Assembly: GCA_964350945.1 (NCBI GenBank)
Contig: CAYGLF010000003.1
Span: forward strand, 124,001 to 188,000
DNA length: 64,000 bases
Source of the DNA: CAYGLF01 sp964350945
GTDB taxonomy: Bacteria > Chlamydiota > Chlamydiia > Chlamydiales > JAAZZY01
Reading direction: 5' to 3'
In this document: positions 1 through 7,751 of the stretch, in pieces
How positions within the stretch are numbered: position 1 is the stretch's first letter
Layout: every line of letters begins with the position of its first letter
The notes under the pieces: model-generated
The model's database searches: none
What the model saw: the letters and a program-made list of their open reading frames with translations, nothing else
Told to the model about the DNA's origin: nothing
Made by a program: the position numbers and the translations under genes

Positions 1-224
1 ATAAGCTACACGATTTAGGTCGTTGTAAGTTGGCTTATGACATCCGCGGACGAAAGGAAGGACATTATTTTGTTCTATTCTTTTCTCTCAATCCCTGCCA
101 TATAGATGAGCTTTGGAAAGACTATCATCTTCATGAAGATCTAATGCGTTTTATGACGCTTAGAGCTGACAAAGTGCAGGAAGAATTAACTTTTAAATCC
201 GCACCAGAACAGAGGGCTGTATGA
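1..224 (+). CDS. rpsF: 30S ribosomal protein bS6, 3' part (cut by window start)
   Basis: Only the C-terminal part is present; the reading frame is open from base 3 to the stop at 222-224, so the true start lies outside the window. The visible part reads through LGRCKLAYDIRGRKEGHYF, the conserved central strand region of bS6, which binds the 16S platform together with bS18. A TTG at base 30 is an internal leucine codon, not a start. The stop overlaps the rpsR start (ATGA). The order bS6-bS18-bL9-ispE is the one seen in Chlamydiae. Family assignment is secure; the unseen N-terminus cannot be judged. Confidence 0.93.
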   Translation, partial: KLHDLGRCKLAYDIRGRKEGHYFVLFFSLNPCHIDELWKDYHLHEDLMRFMTLRADKVQEELTFKSAPEQRAV

Positions 225-466
225 TTAGAAGAAAACAAAAATCAAGTTTTACAAAAAGAAAAAAGAAGTACTGCCCTTTCAAATCTGAAGGGATCCAGGA
301 AGTAGACTATAAAGATGTCGAACTTCTATCTCGCTTCATTACGGAAAGGGGTAAAATTTTGCCGCGTCGCATTACGGGTGTTTCTGCTTATTTTCAAAAG
401 AAACTAACCACAGCGATCAAACAGGCAAGATACATTGCCATTTTACCTTATGTAGCACAAGAATAA
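221..466 (+). CDS. rpsR: 30S ribosomal protein bS18
   Basis: 81 residues, normal length for bS18. A basic N-terminus (RRKQKSSFTKRKKKYCPF) precedes the conserved core with FITERGKILPRRITG and the ending AIKQARYIAILPY, diagnostic of this protein that pairs with bS6 on the 30S platform. The start ATG overlaps the rpsF stop by four bases, so the two are probably translationally coupled. The bS6-bS18-bL9 order is the usual bacterial arrangement. Identification is firm. Confidence 0.97.
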   Translation: MIRRKQKSSFTKRKKKYCPFKSEGIQEVDYKDVELLSRFITERGKILPRRITGVSAYFQKKLTTAIKQARYIAILPYVAQE

Positions 467-482
467 CCTTAGAAGGATAGAA

Positions 483-1049
483 ATGAAAAATCAATTACTA
501 CTTTTAGAAGATTTGACAAATGTGGGGCGTAAGGGAGATCTCGTGCGTGTTAAACCCGGATTTGCTCGTAATTTTTTGATTCCACAGAAAAAAGCTTTAA
601 TTGCTGATAGAAGTGTTATCAAAATTCAGGCTCGTTTGAAAGAAGAACGCGCCAAGCAATCAATCGAAGATAAGAAAGATGCTGAGAATATTAGAGCACG
701 TCTTGAAAATCTTGTTGTTGAACATCAAGTAAAGTGCGACCCAGAGGGGCATATGTATGGCTCTGTTGCAGCAAAGCAAATTGTTGATTTGCTCGCTCAA
801 GAAGGGGTTGCAATCGAAAAGAAAATGGTTTCTTTGGAAATGTCTATCAAAAAAATTGGTGTCCATACGGTTCCACTCAAGCTAAAAGAAGGCGTTTTGG
901 CCCAATTTAGTTTAAAAGTAGAGCCTGATAGTGACAGTGCTGTTGCAGTAAAAGCTGCAAACGCTAGAAAAGCACAACCGATTGTTGAAGATCCTTTAGA
1001 AGAAGAGATAGAAGCCAACTTAGAGGAAGAGAGTGAACAAGCAGAGTAA
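483..1049 (+). CDS. rplI: 50S ribosomal protein bL9
   Basis: 188 residues. The N-terminal globular domain has the bL9 signature (LLLEDLTNVGRKGDLVRVK, then PGFARNFLIP), followed by the long connecting helix (about residues 45-75) and a C-terminal domain ending in an acidic tail (EEEIEANLEEESEQAE). bL9 is usually about 150 residues, so the roughly 35-residue acidic extension is a lineage feature. A Shine-Dalgarno (AGAAGGA) lies just ahead of the ATG. It is 16 bases after rpsR, in the same operon. Identification is certain; a role for the acidic tail is unknown. Confidence 0.97.
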   Translation: MKNQLLLLEDLTNVGRKGDLVRVKPGFARNFLIPQKKALIADRSVIKIQARLKEERAKQSIEDKKDAENIRARLENLVVEHQVKCDPEGHMYGSVAAKQIVDLLAQEGVAIEKKMVSLEMSIKKIGVHTVPLKLKEGVLAQFSLKVEPDSDSAVAVKAANARKAQPIVEDPLEEEIEANLEEESEQAE

Positions 1050-1068
1050 AACAAGGATTATTTATTAA

Positions 1069-1920
1069 ATGATCCAACTGTTTTCTCCGGCAAAAATTAA
1101 TCTGTTTTTCAAAATGGTTGGGCGGCGAAAAGATGGGTATCACAACCTAGAGTCTTTTTTTCAAGCCGTCAGTCTTGGAGATCAGTTAGCGCTTGAATTC
1201 TCGAAGAATGACCAGTTTCTTTGCCAAGATCCAGAGCTCGAATTTAATGATCAAAATCTCATTATTCGAGCTCTTTCTTTATTTAGAAAAAAGACATATC
1301 TCAAAGATTCAGTTTCTATTTCTTTAGATAAAAAAATTCCCAAGCAAGCCGGTCTTGGAGGGGGGAGCAGTAATGCTGCAACCATGCTTTGGGGGCTTAA
1401 TGAATTATTTGATAAGGTCCTTCCTGTAGAAGAACTCATTGAACTCTCTAAAGAACTGGGCTCTGATGTTCCTTTTTTCTTTTCCAAAGGAAGTGCATTA
1501 TGTACAGGGCGAGGTGATCAAGTGGATCCAATGCCAAAGCCTTGTGAGGACGAGAATGTGTGGGTTGTTAAGCCAAATTACTCACTGAGCACTCAAGAAG
1601 TCTATACATTTTCTAATAAACAGTCTTTGATTTCAGATAACTTAGAAGCTTTATCGCGCAAGATCTATTCGCAACTTCCAGTCTATCAAAATGACCTTGA
1701 AAAAGCAGCTTTTTTACTATGCCCTGCTCTAGCATTACTTAAAGATGAGCTAGAAATGCAAGGTTTTAAACATGTTTTTATGACAGGCTCTGGAACGGCC
1801 TATATTTGTATAGGAAAGAATCAACCCACAAGTAAAAGTTTTGTACAAATTTTCCCTATTGAGTATATTAATAGGGAATCCAACGCATGGTATCAAAGGC
1901 TAAGTTATGCAAATCGATGA
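1069..1920 (+). CDS. ispE: 4-diphosphocytidyl-2-C-methyl-D-erythritol kinase (IspE)
   Basis: 283 residues, the family's usual size. It phosphorylates CDP-methylerythritol in the MEP isoprenoid pathway. The N-terminus has the typical PAKINLFFKMVGRRKDGYH (substrate-binding Lys and the GYH signature). The GHMP-kinase ATP loop is PKQAGLGGGSSNAAT at about residues 90-104, followed by LGSDVPFF. The C-terminal GHMP motif is FMTGSGTAYI. It is 19 bases after rplI and overlaps hldD by 14 bases, so it is cotranscribed with both. The isoprenoid pathway also supplies the side chain for the menaquinone genes later in the window. Confidence 0.95.
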   Translation: MIQLFSPAKINLFFKMVGRRKDGYHNLESFFQAVSLGDQLALEFSKNDQFLCQDPELEFNDQNLIIRALSLFRKKTYLKDSVSISLDKKIPKQAGLGGGSSNAATMLWGLNELFDKVLPVEELIELSKELGSDVPFFFSKGSALCTGRGDQVDPMPKPCEDENVWVVKPNYSLSTQEVYTFSNKQSLISDNLEALSRKIYSQLPVYQNDLEKAAFLLCPALALLKDELEMQGFKHVFMTGSGTAYICIGKNQPTSKSFVQIFPIEYINRESNAWYQRLSYANR

Positions 1921-2896
1921 AGATAAAATTATTGTTCTTACCGGGGGAGCCGGGTTTATAGGATCTTGTATTTTAAAAGAGCTCAACAAGCAAAACTTAA
2001 CCAATATTATGGTGGTCGACGCCATGGGAGAAGGCTCTCAATGGAAAAATTTAGTCGGCAAAAAATTTCTTGAGTATTTACATAAAGATCAGCTTTTTGA
2101 GTGGCTCAATACTCCTGGAAGAGAAGCTGAGCTCGGTTCAATTATACACATGGGAGCCTGTTCTTCTACTGTTGAAACAGATGTTGATTATCTGATGGAA
2201 AACAACTACCGCTACAGCGTAAAACTTGCAGAGTTTGCCCTTCAGCATGAACTACGTTTTATCTATGCCTCATCTGCAGCTACCTATGGAGATGGCAATC
2301 AAGGTTTTTCTGACTGTGAAAAGAGCTTAGAGTCGCTAAAACCCTTAAATGCGTATGGATTTTCAAAGCACCTATTTGACTTGTGGGTCAAAGATCAAAA
2401 TGCACTGGATAAAGTTACTGGACTTAAGTTTTTTAATGTTTTTGGCCCTAACGAATTTCATAAAAATAGAATGGCTTCGGTCATCTTTAACTTGCTGCCA
2501 CAAGTGCAGCAGGATAATTTAATTAAGCTTTTTAAATCCAATGATCCTCAAAACTTTTCGGATGGGGAGCAGTGTAGAGATTTTGTTTATGTAAAAGATG
2601 CTGCAAAGATAGTGGTACAGCTTCTTTCTGAAGAAGTATTTGGGATTTACAATCTTGGAAGTGGGGAGGCTAATACTTGGAATCAAGTAGCGCATGGCAT
2701 GTTTAGTGCTATCGGAAAACCACCACAAATTAAATATCGAGAGATGCCTGCTGATTTGCATGGAAAATACCAAAATTATACCTGTGCAGATATGAACAAA
2801 TTAAAGCGCAAGCTAAAGAAAATGAAATTTACACCCCTTCATGAAGCTATTGATGACTATATCAATAACCACTTGATTGTTGAAGAAACTTATTAA
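1907..2896 (+). CDS. hldD: ADP-L-glycero-D-manno-heptose 6-epimerase
   Basis: 329 residues, extended short-chain dehydrogenase fold. It converts ADP-D-glycero- to ADP-L-glycero-beta-D-manno-heptose, the LPS inner-core heptose donor. The Rossmann loop TGGAGFIGSCILKEL is near the N-terminus, the serine strand is YASSAATYGDG, and the catalytic tyrosine-lysine pair is in AYGFSKHLFD. HldD-typical KFFNVFGPNE and CRDFVYVKDAA follow. It overlaps ispE by 14 bases and is followed four bases later by hldE, so the pair is one heptose unit. The NGA/NDR-type dinucleotide loop argues for HldD over GalE. Confidence 0.93.
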   Translation: MQIDEDKIIVLTGGAGFIGSCILKELNKQNLTNIMVVDAMGEGSQWKNLVGKKFLEYLHKDQLFEWLNTPGREAELGSIIHMGACSSTVETDVDYLMENNYRYSVKLAEFALQHELRFIYASSAATYGDGNQGFSDCEKSLESLKPLNAYGFSKHLFDLWVKDQNALDKVTGLKFFNVFGPNEFHKNRMASVIFNLLPQVQQDNLIKLFKSNDPQNFSDGEQCRDFVYVKDAAKIVVQLLSEEVFGIYNLGSGEANTWNQVAHGMFSAIGKPPQIKYREMPADLHGKYQNYTCADMNKLKRKLKKMKFTPLHEAIDDYINNHLIVEETY

Positions 2897-2900
2897 AACC

Positions 2901-4223
2901 ATGAAATTAACCTCTCTTTTCAGTCGACTTAAAAAAAATCACATTTTGGTGGTGGGTGACTTTATGATGGACTCTTATACCATAGGTTCAGTTCAAAGAG
3001 TATCACCAGAAGCTCCAGTACTAGTTATGAATGCAAGCAAGGTCACTCAACTGCCAGGAGGTGCTGGTAACGTAGTTCTTAACCTGCTATCTCTAGGTGC
3101 AAAGGTAAGTGTTTTGGGTCGCCTTGGTGATGATGTCGCACAGCAAGAGCTTCGTTCTTTTCTGGAAAAAGAGGGGGCTATGCTAAAGTGTTTGTATACT
3201 CAAAAGGGGTATAAAACACCGATTAAGAACAGGGTGATTGCTGGCAACCAGCAAATTGTTCGGGTTGACTTTGAGTGTGCAACGCCGCTATCTGATCTTT
3301 TAGAGGAAAAAATCATCGCCTCTTTGCCAAAGATTCTGAAAGAGGTTTCTGTCGTAGCTATTTCAGACTATGCAAAAGGTTTTTTAACTCAAAATTTGTT
3401 AAAAGCGCTTATTGAGGAGTCAAGGGCTCAAGGTATTCCAGTAATTGTAGACCCTAAAGGGAATAATTTTGAGAAGTATAGTGGTGCTCATATTATCAAA
3501 CCAAACCTTCAAGAAGCTTACCTTGCAAGTTCTCAAGATCCTAAAGCCTCTTTAGATGAGGTTGCTAAGGAACTGCTTTTAAAAACCAAAATAGAAAATA
3601 TTATAGTGACGAGATCTTCAGAGGGAATTTCGCTCTTTAACCAAGACAAAAGAGAAGATTTTTCAGTGAAGGTAAAGGAAGTGGTTGATGTCACTGGAGC
3701 AGGAGATACCGTTCTGGCAGTTTTAACCTTTGCAGTCTCACACGGCTTGCCCCTTTCTCAGGCGATTTACTTATGTAATTTGGCTGCTGCAGAAGTGATA
3801 GAGCACCTTGGGTGTGCCCGTATTTCTATCAAACGTTTGGCAGAGCTTATACTAGAGCAAGACTTAAGCCATAAAGTATTTTCAAATCAACATTTGAGTA
3901 TCTTACAGTTTATCCTAGATCATGAGGCGTTTATTTTAGTAGAAGCAAAACACAGTCAATTTTTTAGCTCAGATTTTTTTAAAGAGTTAAAAGAGCTGAA
4001 ATTAGAAAATGAGGATGTTAAAATGGTGGTCTACTTAGAAAATAATGGAGAAAACAACTCTTCTGTCGAGTTTTTAGCCTCTCTTTCTGAAGTAGATTTT
4101 ATCATTGAGTCACGTCATGATTTGGAACTTTTTTGCAAGCAACATACACCTAAGCAGATCTTTGAATTATCAAACAACAAGTTAAAATCTAAAACATCAC
4201 TTGTAAGTTTATCAGCCGGCTAG
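2901..4223 (+). CDS. hldE: HldE-like D-glycero-beta-D-manno-heptose-7-phosphate kinase with decayed nucleotidyltransferase domain
   Basis: 440 residues from the ATG at 2901; an upstream in-frame TTG at 2877 lies inside hldD and is less likely. Residues 1-310 form a PfkB/ribokinase-type kinase: VGDFMMDSY, a GGAGNVVLNLLSLGA substrate loop, and the catalytic DVTGAGDTVLAVL anion hole. It should phosphorylate heptose-7-phosphate at C1. The last ~110 residues sit where HldE has its adenylyltransferase. They keep family-like spacing (SVEFLASLSEVDFII matches the region after the active site) but have no GxFDxxHxGH motif, so this half is probably inactive. The HldD neighbour supports the pathway. A separate adenylyltransferase elsewhere is then required. 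Confidence 0.8.
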   Translation: MKLTSLFSRLKKNHILVVGDFMMDSYTIGSVQRVSPEAPVLVMNASKVTQLPGGAGNVVLNLLSLGAKVSVLGRLGDDVAQQELRSFLEKEGAMLKCLYTQKGYKTPIKNRVIAGNQQIVRVDFECATPLSDLLEEKIIASLPKILKEVSVVAISDYAKGFLTQNLLKALIEESRAQGIPVIVDPKGNNFEKYSGAHIIKPNLQEAYLASSQDPKASLDEVAKELLLKTKIENIIVTRSSEGISLFNQDKREDFSVKVKEVVDVTGAGDTVLAVLTFAVSHGLPLSQAIYLCNLAAAEVIEHLGCARISIKRLAELILEQDLSHKVFSNQHLSILQFILDHEAFILVEAKHSQFFSSDFFKELKELKLENEDVKMVVYLENNGENNSSVEFLASLSEVDFIIESRHDLELFCKQHTPKQIFELSNNKLKSKTSLVSLSAG

Positions 4224-4228
4224 CATTT

Positions 4229-4274
4229 TTATTGAAATTACACATTCATAAAAGTTCTATCGGAATTTCAATAA
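4229..4274. terminator. Inverted repeat between convergent genes
   Basis: An 11-base arm TTATTGAAATT (4229-4239) is repeated inverted as AATTTCAATAA (4264-4274), with a 24-base loop. It fills the 62-base gap between the hldE stop and the stop of the convergent minus-strand gene. The AT-rich arms and long loop make it only a moderate bidirectional terminator candidate. Confidence 0.35.
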
Positions 4275-4285
4275 TCCATTAATAA

Positions 4286-5839
4286 CTACTCGGCATTATC
4301 GTCCAAACCCCATTCAGGTGGAAGTTCGGAATCTTCGTTCAAAGTCCACTCAGGGACTTCTGTCCCTTCTACTGCAATTTTCTCTGGCATTTTGAAACGA
4401 TCACTGATTTTTGACCAGAGTTCTTGAAAGCTATAATAATTACTAAGCGTCTGATTGCCATCTTTACTGGTAGGCGCCAACTCATATAAGCTTTTTTCAT
4501 CATCAAAAATAGACTTTAGAGTTTCAGCTGCGTTAAACATCACAGGAGAAGCATTGGGTCGATCGGGGTGGTTTTTTTGTAATATATTTTTAATCGCTTT
4601 TTGGATCATTTTCTTTGTTGAAATTGATTCTGAGGAGTCGCAGCCTAAAAAACGACAACTAAGCTCTACAAATCTCTCAGGGTCACTTTCAGAAAATTGC
4701 TTTAGGGGGTTGATGCTCTTGCCATAAAGTTGAGACAGCTCTAAAATTTTATTGGCAGCTTGCTCTTGACCGCTTACAGCATCTAGAGCTGAGAAAATAG
4801 GATCTAGCTGCTGTAGTTTTAAATCTAGTTCGGCTCGTTTTTGTAATGGTTCACAAACGTAATTTGTAACAAAATCAGTCAGTTCATTTTGAGTTCCATT
4901 CCCTTTATTAGGTGAAATCCAATCGTGGAGTTGGTCGCATTTCTTTGGATTGATCCATCCCATTGTATAGTCACAAAGGAGCTTAGCAGTATCAGCTTTT
5001 TGTAAATCAGCATCTTTTGGCATTTGTTGGATGTGTTGTAGAGTGCTGTTACAAGCTTGGTCAATTGCGTCTAGATTTGCAAATGTTCTTTCAGGACCCT
5101 GTGTAAACAGCGCCTCTTGAGAGGAACTTTTCAGTGATGAGCAGCTTTCTGAGTCTGAGCTTCCTAGAGCGGTTTGACAGGCCTTAAAAAGAGCATCCTG
5201 AATGGGTGATTTACTCTGCGAATTTAAAATCTGCTCTGCAGCATCAACTACCTTATGATTGAGGTTAGGAGTTTGTAATCCTCTCTGAAAGAGGTATGCT
5301 TGCCGATTTTCATTTTCAGTAAAATATTGTTTGGCTGATTTTAGTGTCTGCCCTTGCAAGTCTCCAGATACGGTTGCGTGTATAAAGGTACTGGAGCTTT
5401 CAGGTTTTCTAAGATCTCCTAAATCCATTTCAAATTGAGCTTCAAGTTTTTTGTCTTTAACAAAAAAGGGATAGATAATAGCAGCTGCTGCAGCTAATTT
5501 AAGAGCACCCTTTGCCGCTATATAAGTTCTATTCCTAAGACTGGCAGGGCCTATAAAAGCTTGAGTAAATTCAGAGGCTCTCTTGGAAAAAGGTAGAGGC
5601 TCTTTAGTAAAAGCTTTCTCAAGTCGTTTGAGTCTAGTACTCGCCCATTCTTGACCAATAAGAGCGTGCCCTACTTGAATTGACCCCGAATAGGCCAAAT
5701 AACCCCCAATAAGTGCTGGAGGAATATACCAAATAGTACCTGTTTGGTAGCTCTCATCGAGAATAGAAGAATAGTGATGGGTGTACTCGCTCATCGTATT
5801 AAAAAAGTCTGACATATATTGAGAGCCAGGAATAGTCAT
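4286..5839 (-). CDS. Unrecognised membrane protein with C-terminal J-domain
   Basis: 517 residues from the ATG at 5839, chosen because GAGGA lies eight bases ahead; an ATG at 5854 is part of that ribosome site. Two hydrophobic segments (about residues 36-61 and 108-127) flank a basic stretch. A long, mostly helical Ser/Gln-rich region with several cysteines follows. Residues about 395-453 look like a J-domain: LGCDSSES, a helix, then QKNHPDRPN with the invariant HPD at 424-426, and a closing AAETLKSIFDDEKSLYE like the J-domain helix III. J-domains recruit and stimulate Hsp70 (DnaK). The C-terminus is acidic and Trp-containing. The rest matches no family I recognise. It is divergent from the next gene. 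Confidence 0.6.
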   Translation of the reverse strand: MTIPGSQYMSDFFNTMSEYTHHYSSILDESYQTGTIWYIPPALIGGYLAYSGSIQVGHALIGQEWASTRLKRLEKAFTKEPLPFSKRASEFTQAFIGPASLRNRTYIAAKGALKLAAAAAIIYPFFVKDKKLEAQFEMDLGDLRKPESSSTFIHATVSGDLQGQTLKSAKQYFTENENRQAYLFQRGLQTPNLNHKVVDAAEQILNSQSKSPIQDALFKACQTALGSSDSESCSSLKSSSQEALFTQGPERTFANLDAIDQACNSTLQHIQQMPKDADLQKADTAKLLCDYTMGWINPKKCDQLHDWISPNKGNGTQNELTDFVTNYVCEPLQKRAELDLKLQQLDPIFSALDAVSGQEQAANKILELSQLYGKSINPLKQFSESDPERFVELSCRFLGCDSSESISTKKMIQKAIKNILQKNHPDRPNASPVMFNAAETLKSIFDDEKSLYELAPTSKDGNQTLSNYYSFQELWSKISDRFKMPEKIAVEGTEVPEWTLNEDSELPPEWGLDDNAE

Positions 5840-5868
5840 AAGTTTTATCCTCATTATTTAATTCTTAT

Positions 5869-5881
5869 GCTACAGTGTAGC
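5869..5881. promoter_or_regulatory. 13-base palindrome in divergent intergenic region
   Basis: GCTACA-G-TGTAGC is a perfect inverted repeat 30 bases upstream of the chosen start of the minus-strand J-domain gene, in the 190-base region shared with the divergent gene at 6030. Its size and position suit an operator; no regulator is known. Confidence 0.3.
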
Positions 5882-5980
5882 GTTTTTGTATTAAGATTTT
5901 ATAAATTACTTGAATTTTGTTGGTTAAATTTTTTATTTTAGAAGTGTTTACTGATTTCTTTATAAAAAATTAATAATATA

Positions 5981-6009
5981 TTGCTACAATTGGGTTCATG
6001 AATTTAATA
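5981..6009 (+). promoter_or_regulatory. Candidate sigma-66/70-type promoter
   Basis: TTGCTA (5981-5986), a 17-base spacer, and TTAATA (6004-6009), 21 bases ahead of the start codon at 6030. An AGGAG ribosome site follows at 6020-6024. The match to the consensus is partial, so this is an inference from spacing and position. Confidence 0.35.
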
Positions 6010-6029
6010 ATTGTAAATTAGGAGAAACA

Positions 6030-7622
6030 ATGTCCTCAATCCCATCGGTTCCACCTTTTAAACCACAATCTCCCCCACCTGCTTACAGTAGTCAAGAAGG
6101 TGATTTGGCCGAAAAAACTTCTCCTATAGAGGAACAGCCAGCCCTAACTCAAGCTGAAAAAATGGCGAAACTCCAAGAGCTTTATGAGCAACTGCAGAAG
6201 CTAGCAGAAGATCATGAAGGTATCAGTAATGATGATGCTGTACCTACTGAACCTCCACAGCTTGATCTTTCAAAGCTCAATATTCCCCTTAATTCTGTCT
6301 ATGATGAAAATTTTGACCCTTTCAAACGCGTTTTAAATCTTGCACAATTGATGTTTTCTCCAGCTATGAAGTACCAAGTTTTGTATCCAACTGTTGGCGC
6401 TATTGCGACACTCTCAAGCCTTTCAATTTCACATGGAATCCCAGCAGCTACAGGAATTGCGGGAGTTGCAGGGTCTCTTTATTTTCTAAACCACTCTTTT
6501 CAAAATTTATCGAAACTTTCTATTTCAGATCAAGGAATGGGGAAAACAGCCCTAAAAACTCTCATGATTATTGGTCCAGCTATTCTATCGGGATATGGGG
6601 CGCTCTCTTCTTTAGGTCTTCTTTCAACGGTTACAGGAGCAGAAAGGGCTATCGGGATGTTAAGTGCTGCAAGTTCTTTATACCTTGCAATGCCACCGAC
6701 AGAGCCAGCAGAAGAAAAGAACTCATCGTGGGGTTTATCATCGATGCTTTCAGTTGCAAAAACAGCTCTTGCAAGTTACGGGATTATCGGAGGACTGTCT
6801 GCAATCGTTCGTTGTGAAGAGATGATTCCTGGAATGACCACACTGATTAATTGGGCAACAAATGCGACCGGATTGGCAGGACATGGAACTGGTATTTTGC
6901 AGGCTATTGCAGGTGAAAATAGGTTGACACAGTCTATATCGACAGTTGTCAGCGCATATTTATTTTTAGGTGCAAGCATGGCTATCTCGCAATTGATGGC
7001 AGGTACTTATGGTAAAATGTCTGAAGAGTTGATGGGAGTCTTTGATGACATGAAATATTCGGGAGAATATGACAGATTATGCAGCATAGGTCAGGAACAA
7101 TACCATCAAGAAATTGAGGAAATGACAGGATATAAATTTGACGAGATCAAAGAAGCTTTTGAGCCCTTGCGCTCTAAAGAACCTGTCTATCCAGAAAATG
7201 CAGCTAAGCCGATTGTAGCGAAGTTAATTGTTATCACAAAAGAGCTAGGTGAAAATTTTAATGAATACGCTAAGTTGAAAAATGAGAGTAAGCTCAAAGA
7301 GTTGGATGAGTTTTTAGCAAAAGAACTCAAACCTAAATTAATTAAACTATTTTATCTTAAACACTGTCTTTTAAATCCTATGCGCCCGCAGCTTGGGCAA
7401 CTTTCTCCGGATGGTAAAGAGTATTTTTCCTATACGTCGCACTTAACTGGAGAACCTGTTAAAAGGACGATTGAAGAGGTAGATCCAGGAGAAATTATTG
7501 CTCGGGCTAATGAAATACTGTCTGAAGAAGAGAGTATACAAAGAGACTATTTACACCAACTTGCACAATACAGGATGGAGCAGGAAATAATAGCACAAGC
7601 TAAAGCACAAGCAACAGGCTAA
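6030..7622 (+). CDS. Unrecognised multi-pass membrane protein with proline-rich PPxY N-terminus
   Basis: 530 residues with a strong ribosome site (TTAGGAG). The N-terminus is proline-rich, with PPPAYSS at residues 15-21, a perfect PPxY motif of the kind that binds WW domains. A charged coiled-coil-like stretch (about 41-63) follows. Residues about 117-325 contain a series of Gly/Ala/Ser-rich hydrophobic segments (near 117-152, 172-222, 246-262 and 275-325). The last 200 residues are charged and helical (FDEIKEAFEPLRSKEPVYPEN, then an alanine/glutamine end). There is no classical signal peptide. The layout resembles chlamydial secreted or inclusion-associated proteins, but I recognise no family and assign no function. 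Confidence 0.6.
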   Translation: MSSIPSVPPFKPQSPPPAYSSQEGDLAEKTSPIEEQPALTQAEKMAKLQELYEQLQKLAEDHEGISNDDAVPTEPPQLDLSKLNIPLNSVYDENFDPFKRVLNLAQLMFSPAMKYQVLYPTVGAIATLSSLSISHGIPAATGIAGVAGSLYFLNHSFQNLSKLSISDQGMGKTALKTLMIIGPAILSGYGALSSLGLLSTVTGAERAIGMLSAASSLYLAMPPTEPAEEKNSSWGLSSMLSVAKTALASYGIIGGLSAIVRCEEMIPGMTTLINWATNATGLAGHGTGILQAIAGENRLTQSISTVVSAYLFLGASMAISQLMAGTYGKMSEELMGVFDDMKYSGEYDRLCSIGQEQYHQEIEEMTGYKFDEIKEAFEPLRSKEPVYPENAAKPIVAKLIVITKELGENFNEYAKLKNESKLKELDEFLAKELKPKLIKLFYLKHCLLNPMRPQLGQLSPDGKEYFSYTSHLTGEPVKRTIEEVDPGEIIARANEILSEEESIQRDYLHQLAQYRMEQEIIAQAKAQATG

Positions 7623-7695
7623 GTTTAGGGTTTGTAGATAGAGAAAATGGGACTAAAGTTAAACCGCGAATCAAGTGTGATTTAAGCGCATAAAT

Positions 7696-7715
7696 AAATC
7701 ATTTTAAAATGATTT
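7696..7715. repeat. 20-base AT-rich perfect palindrome
   Basis: AAATCATTTT followed directly by AAAATGATTT, in the 129-base gap between the PPxY protein and the TPR gene, 37 bases ahead of the TPR start. It could be a cruciform, an operator or part of a weak terminator. No T-run follows. Confidence 0.35.
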
Positions 7716-7751
7716 GAGTATTAAAAAACCTAAACCTATACTGCCCACTAT

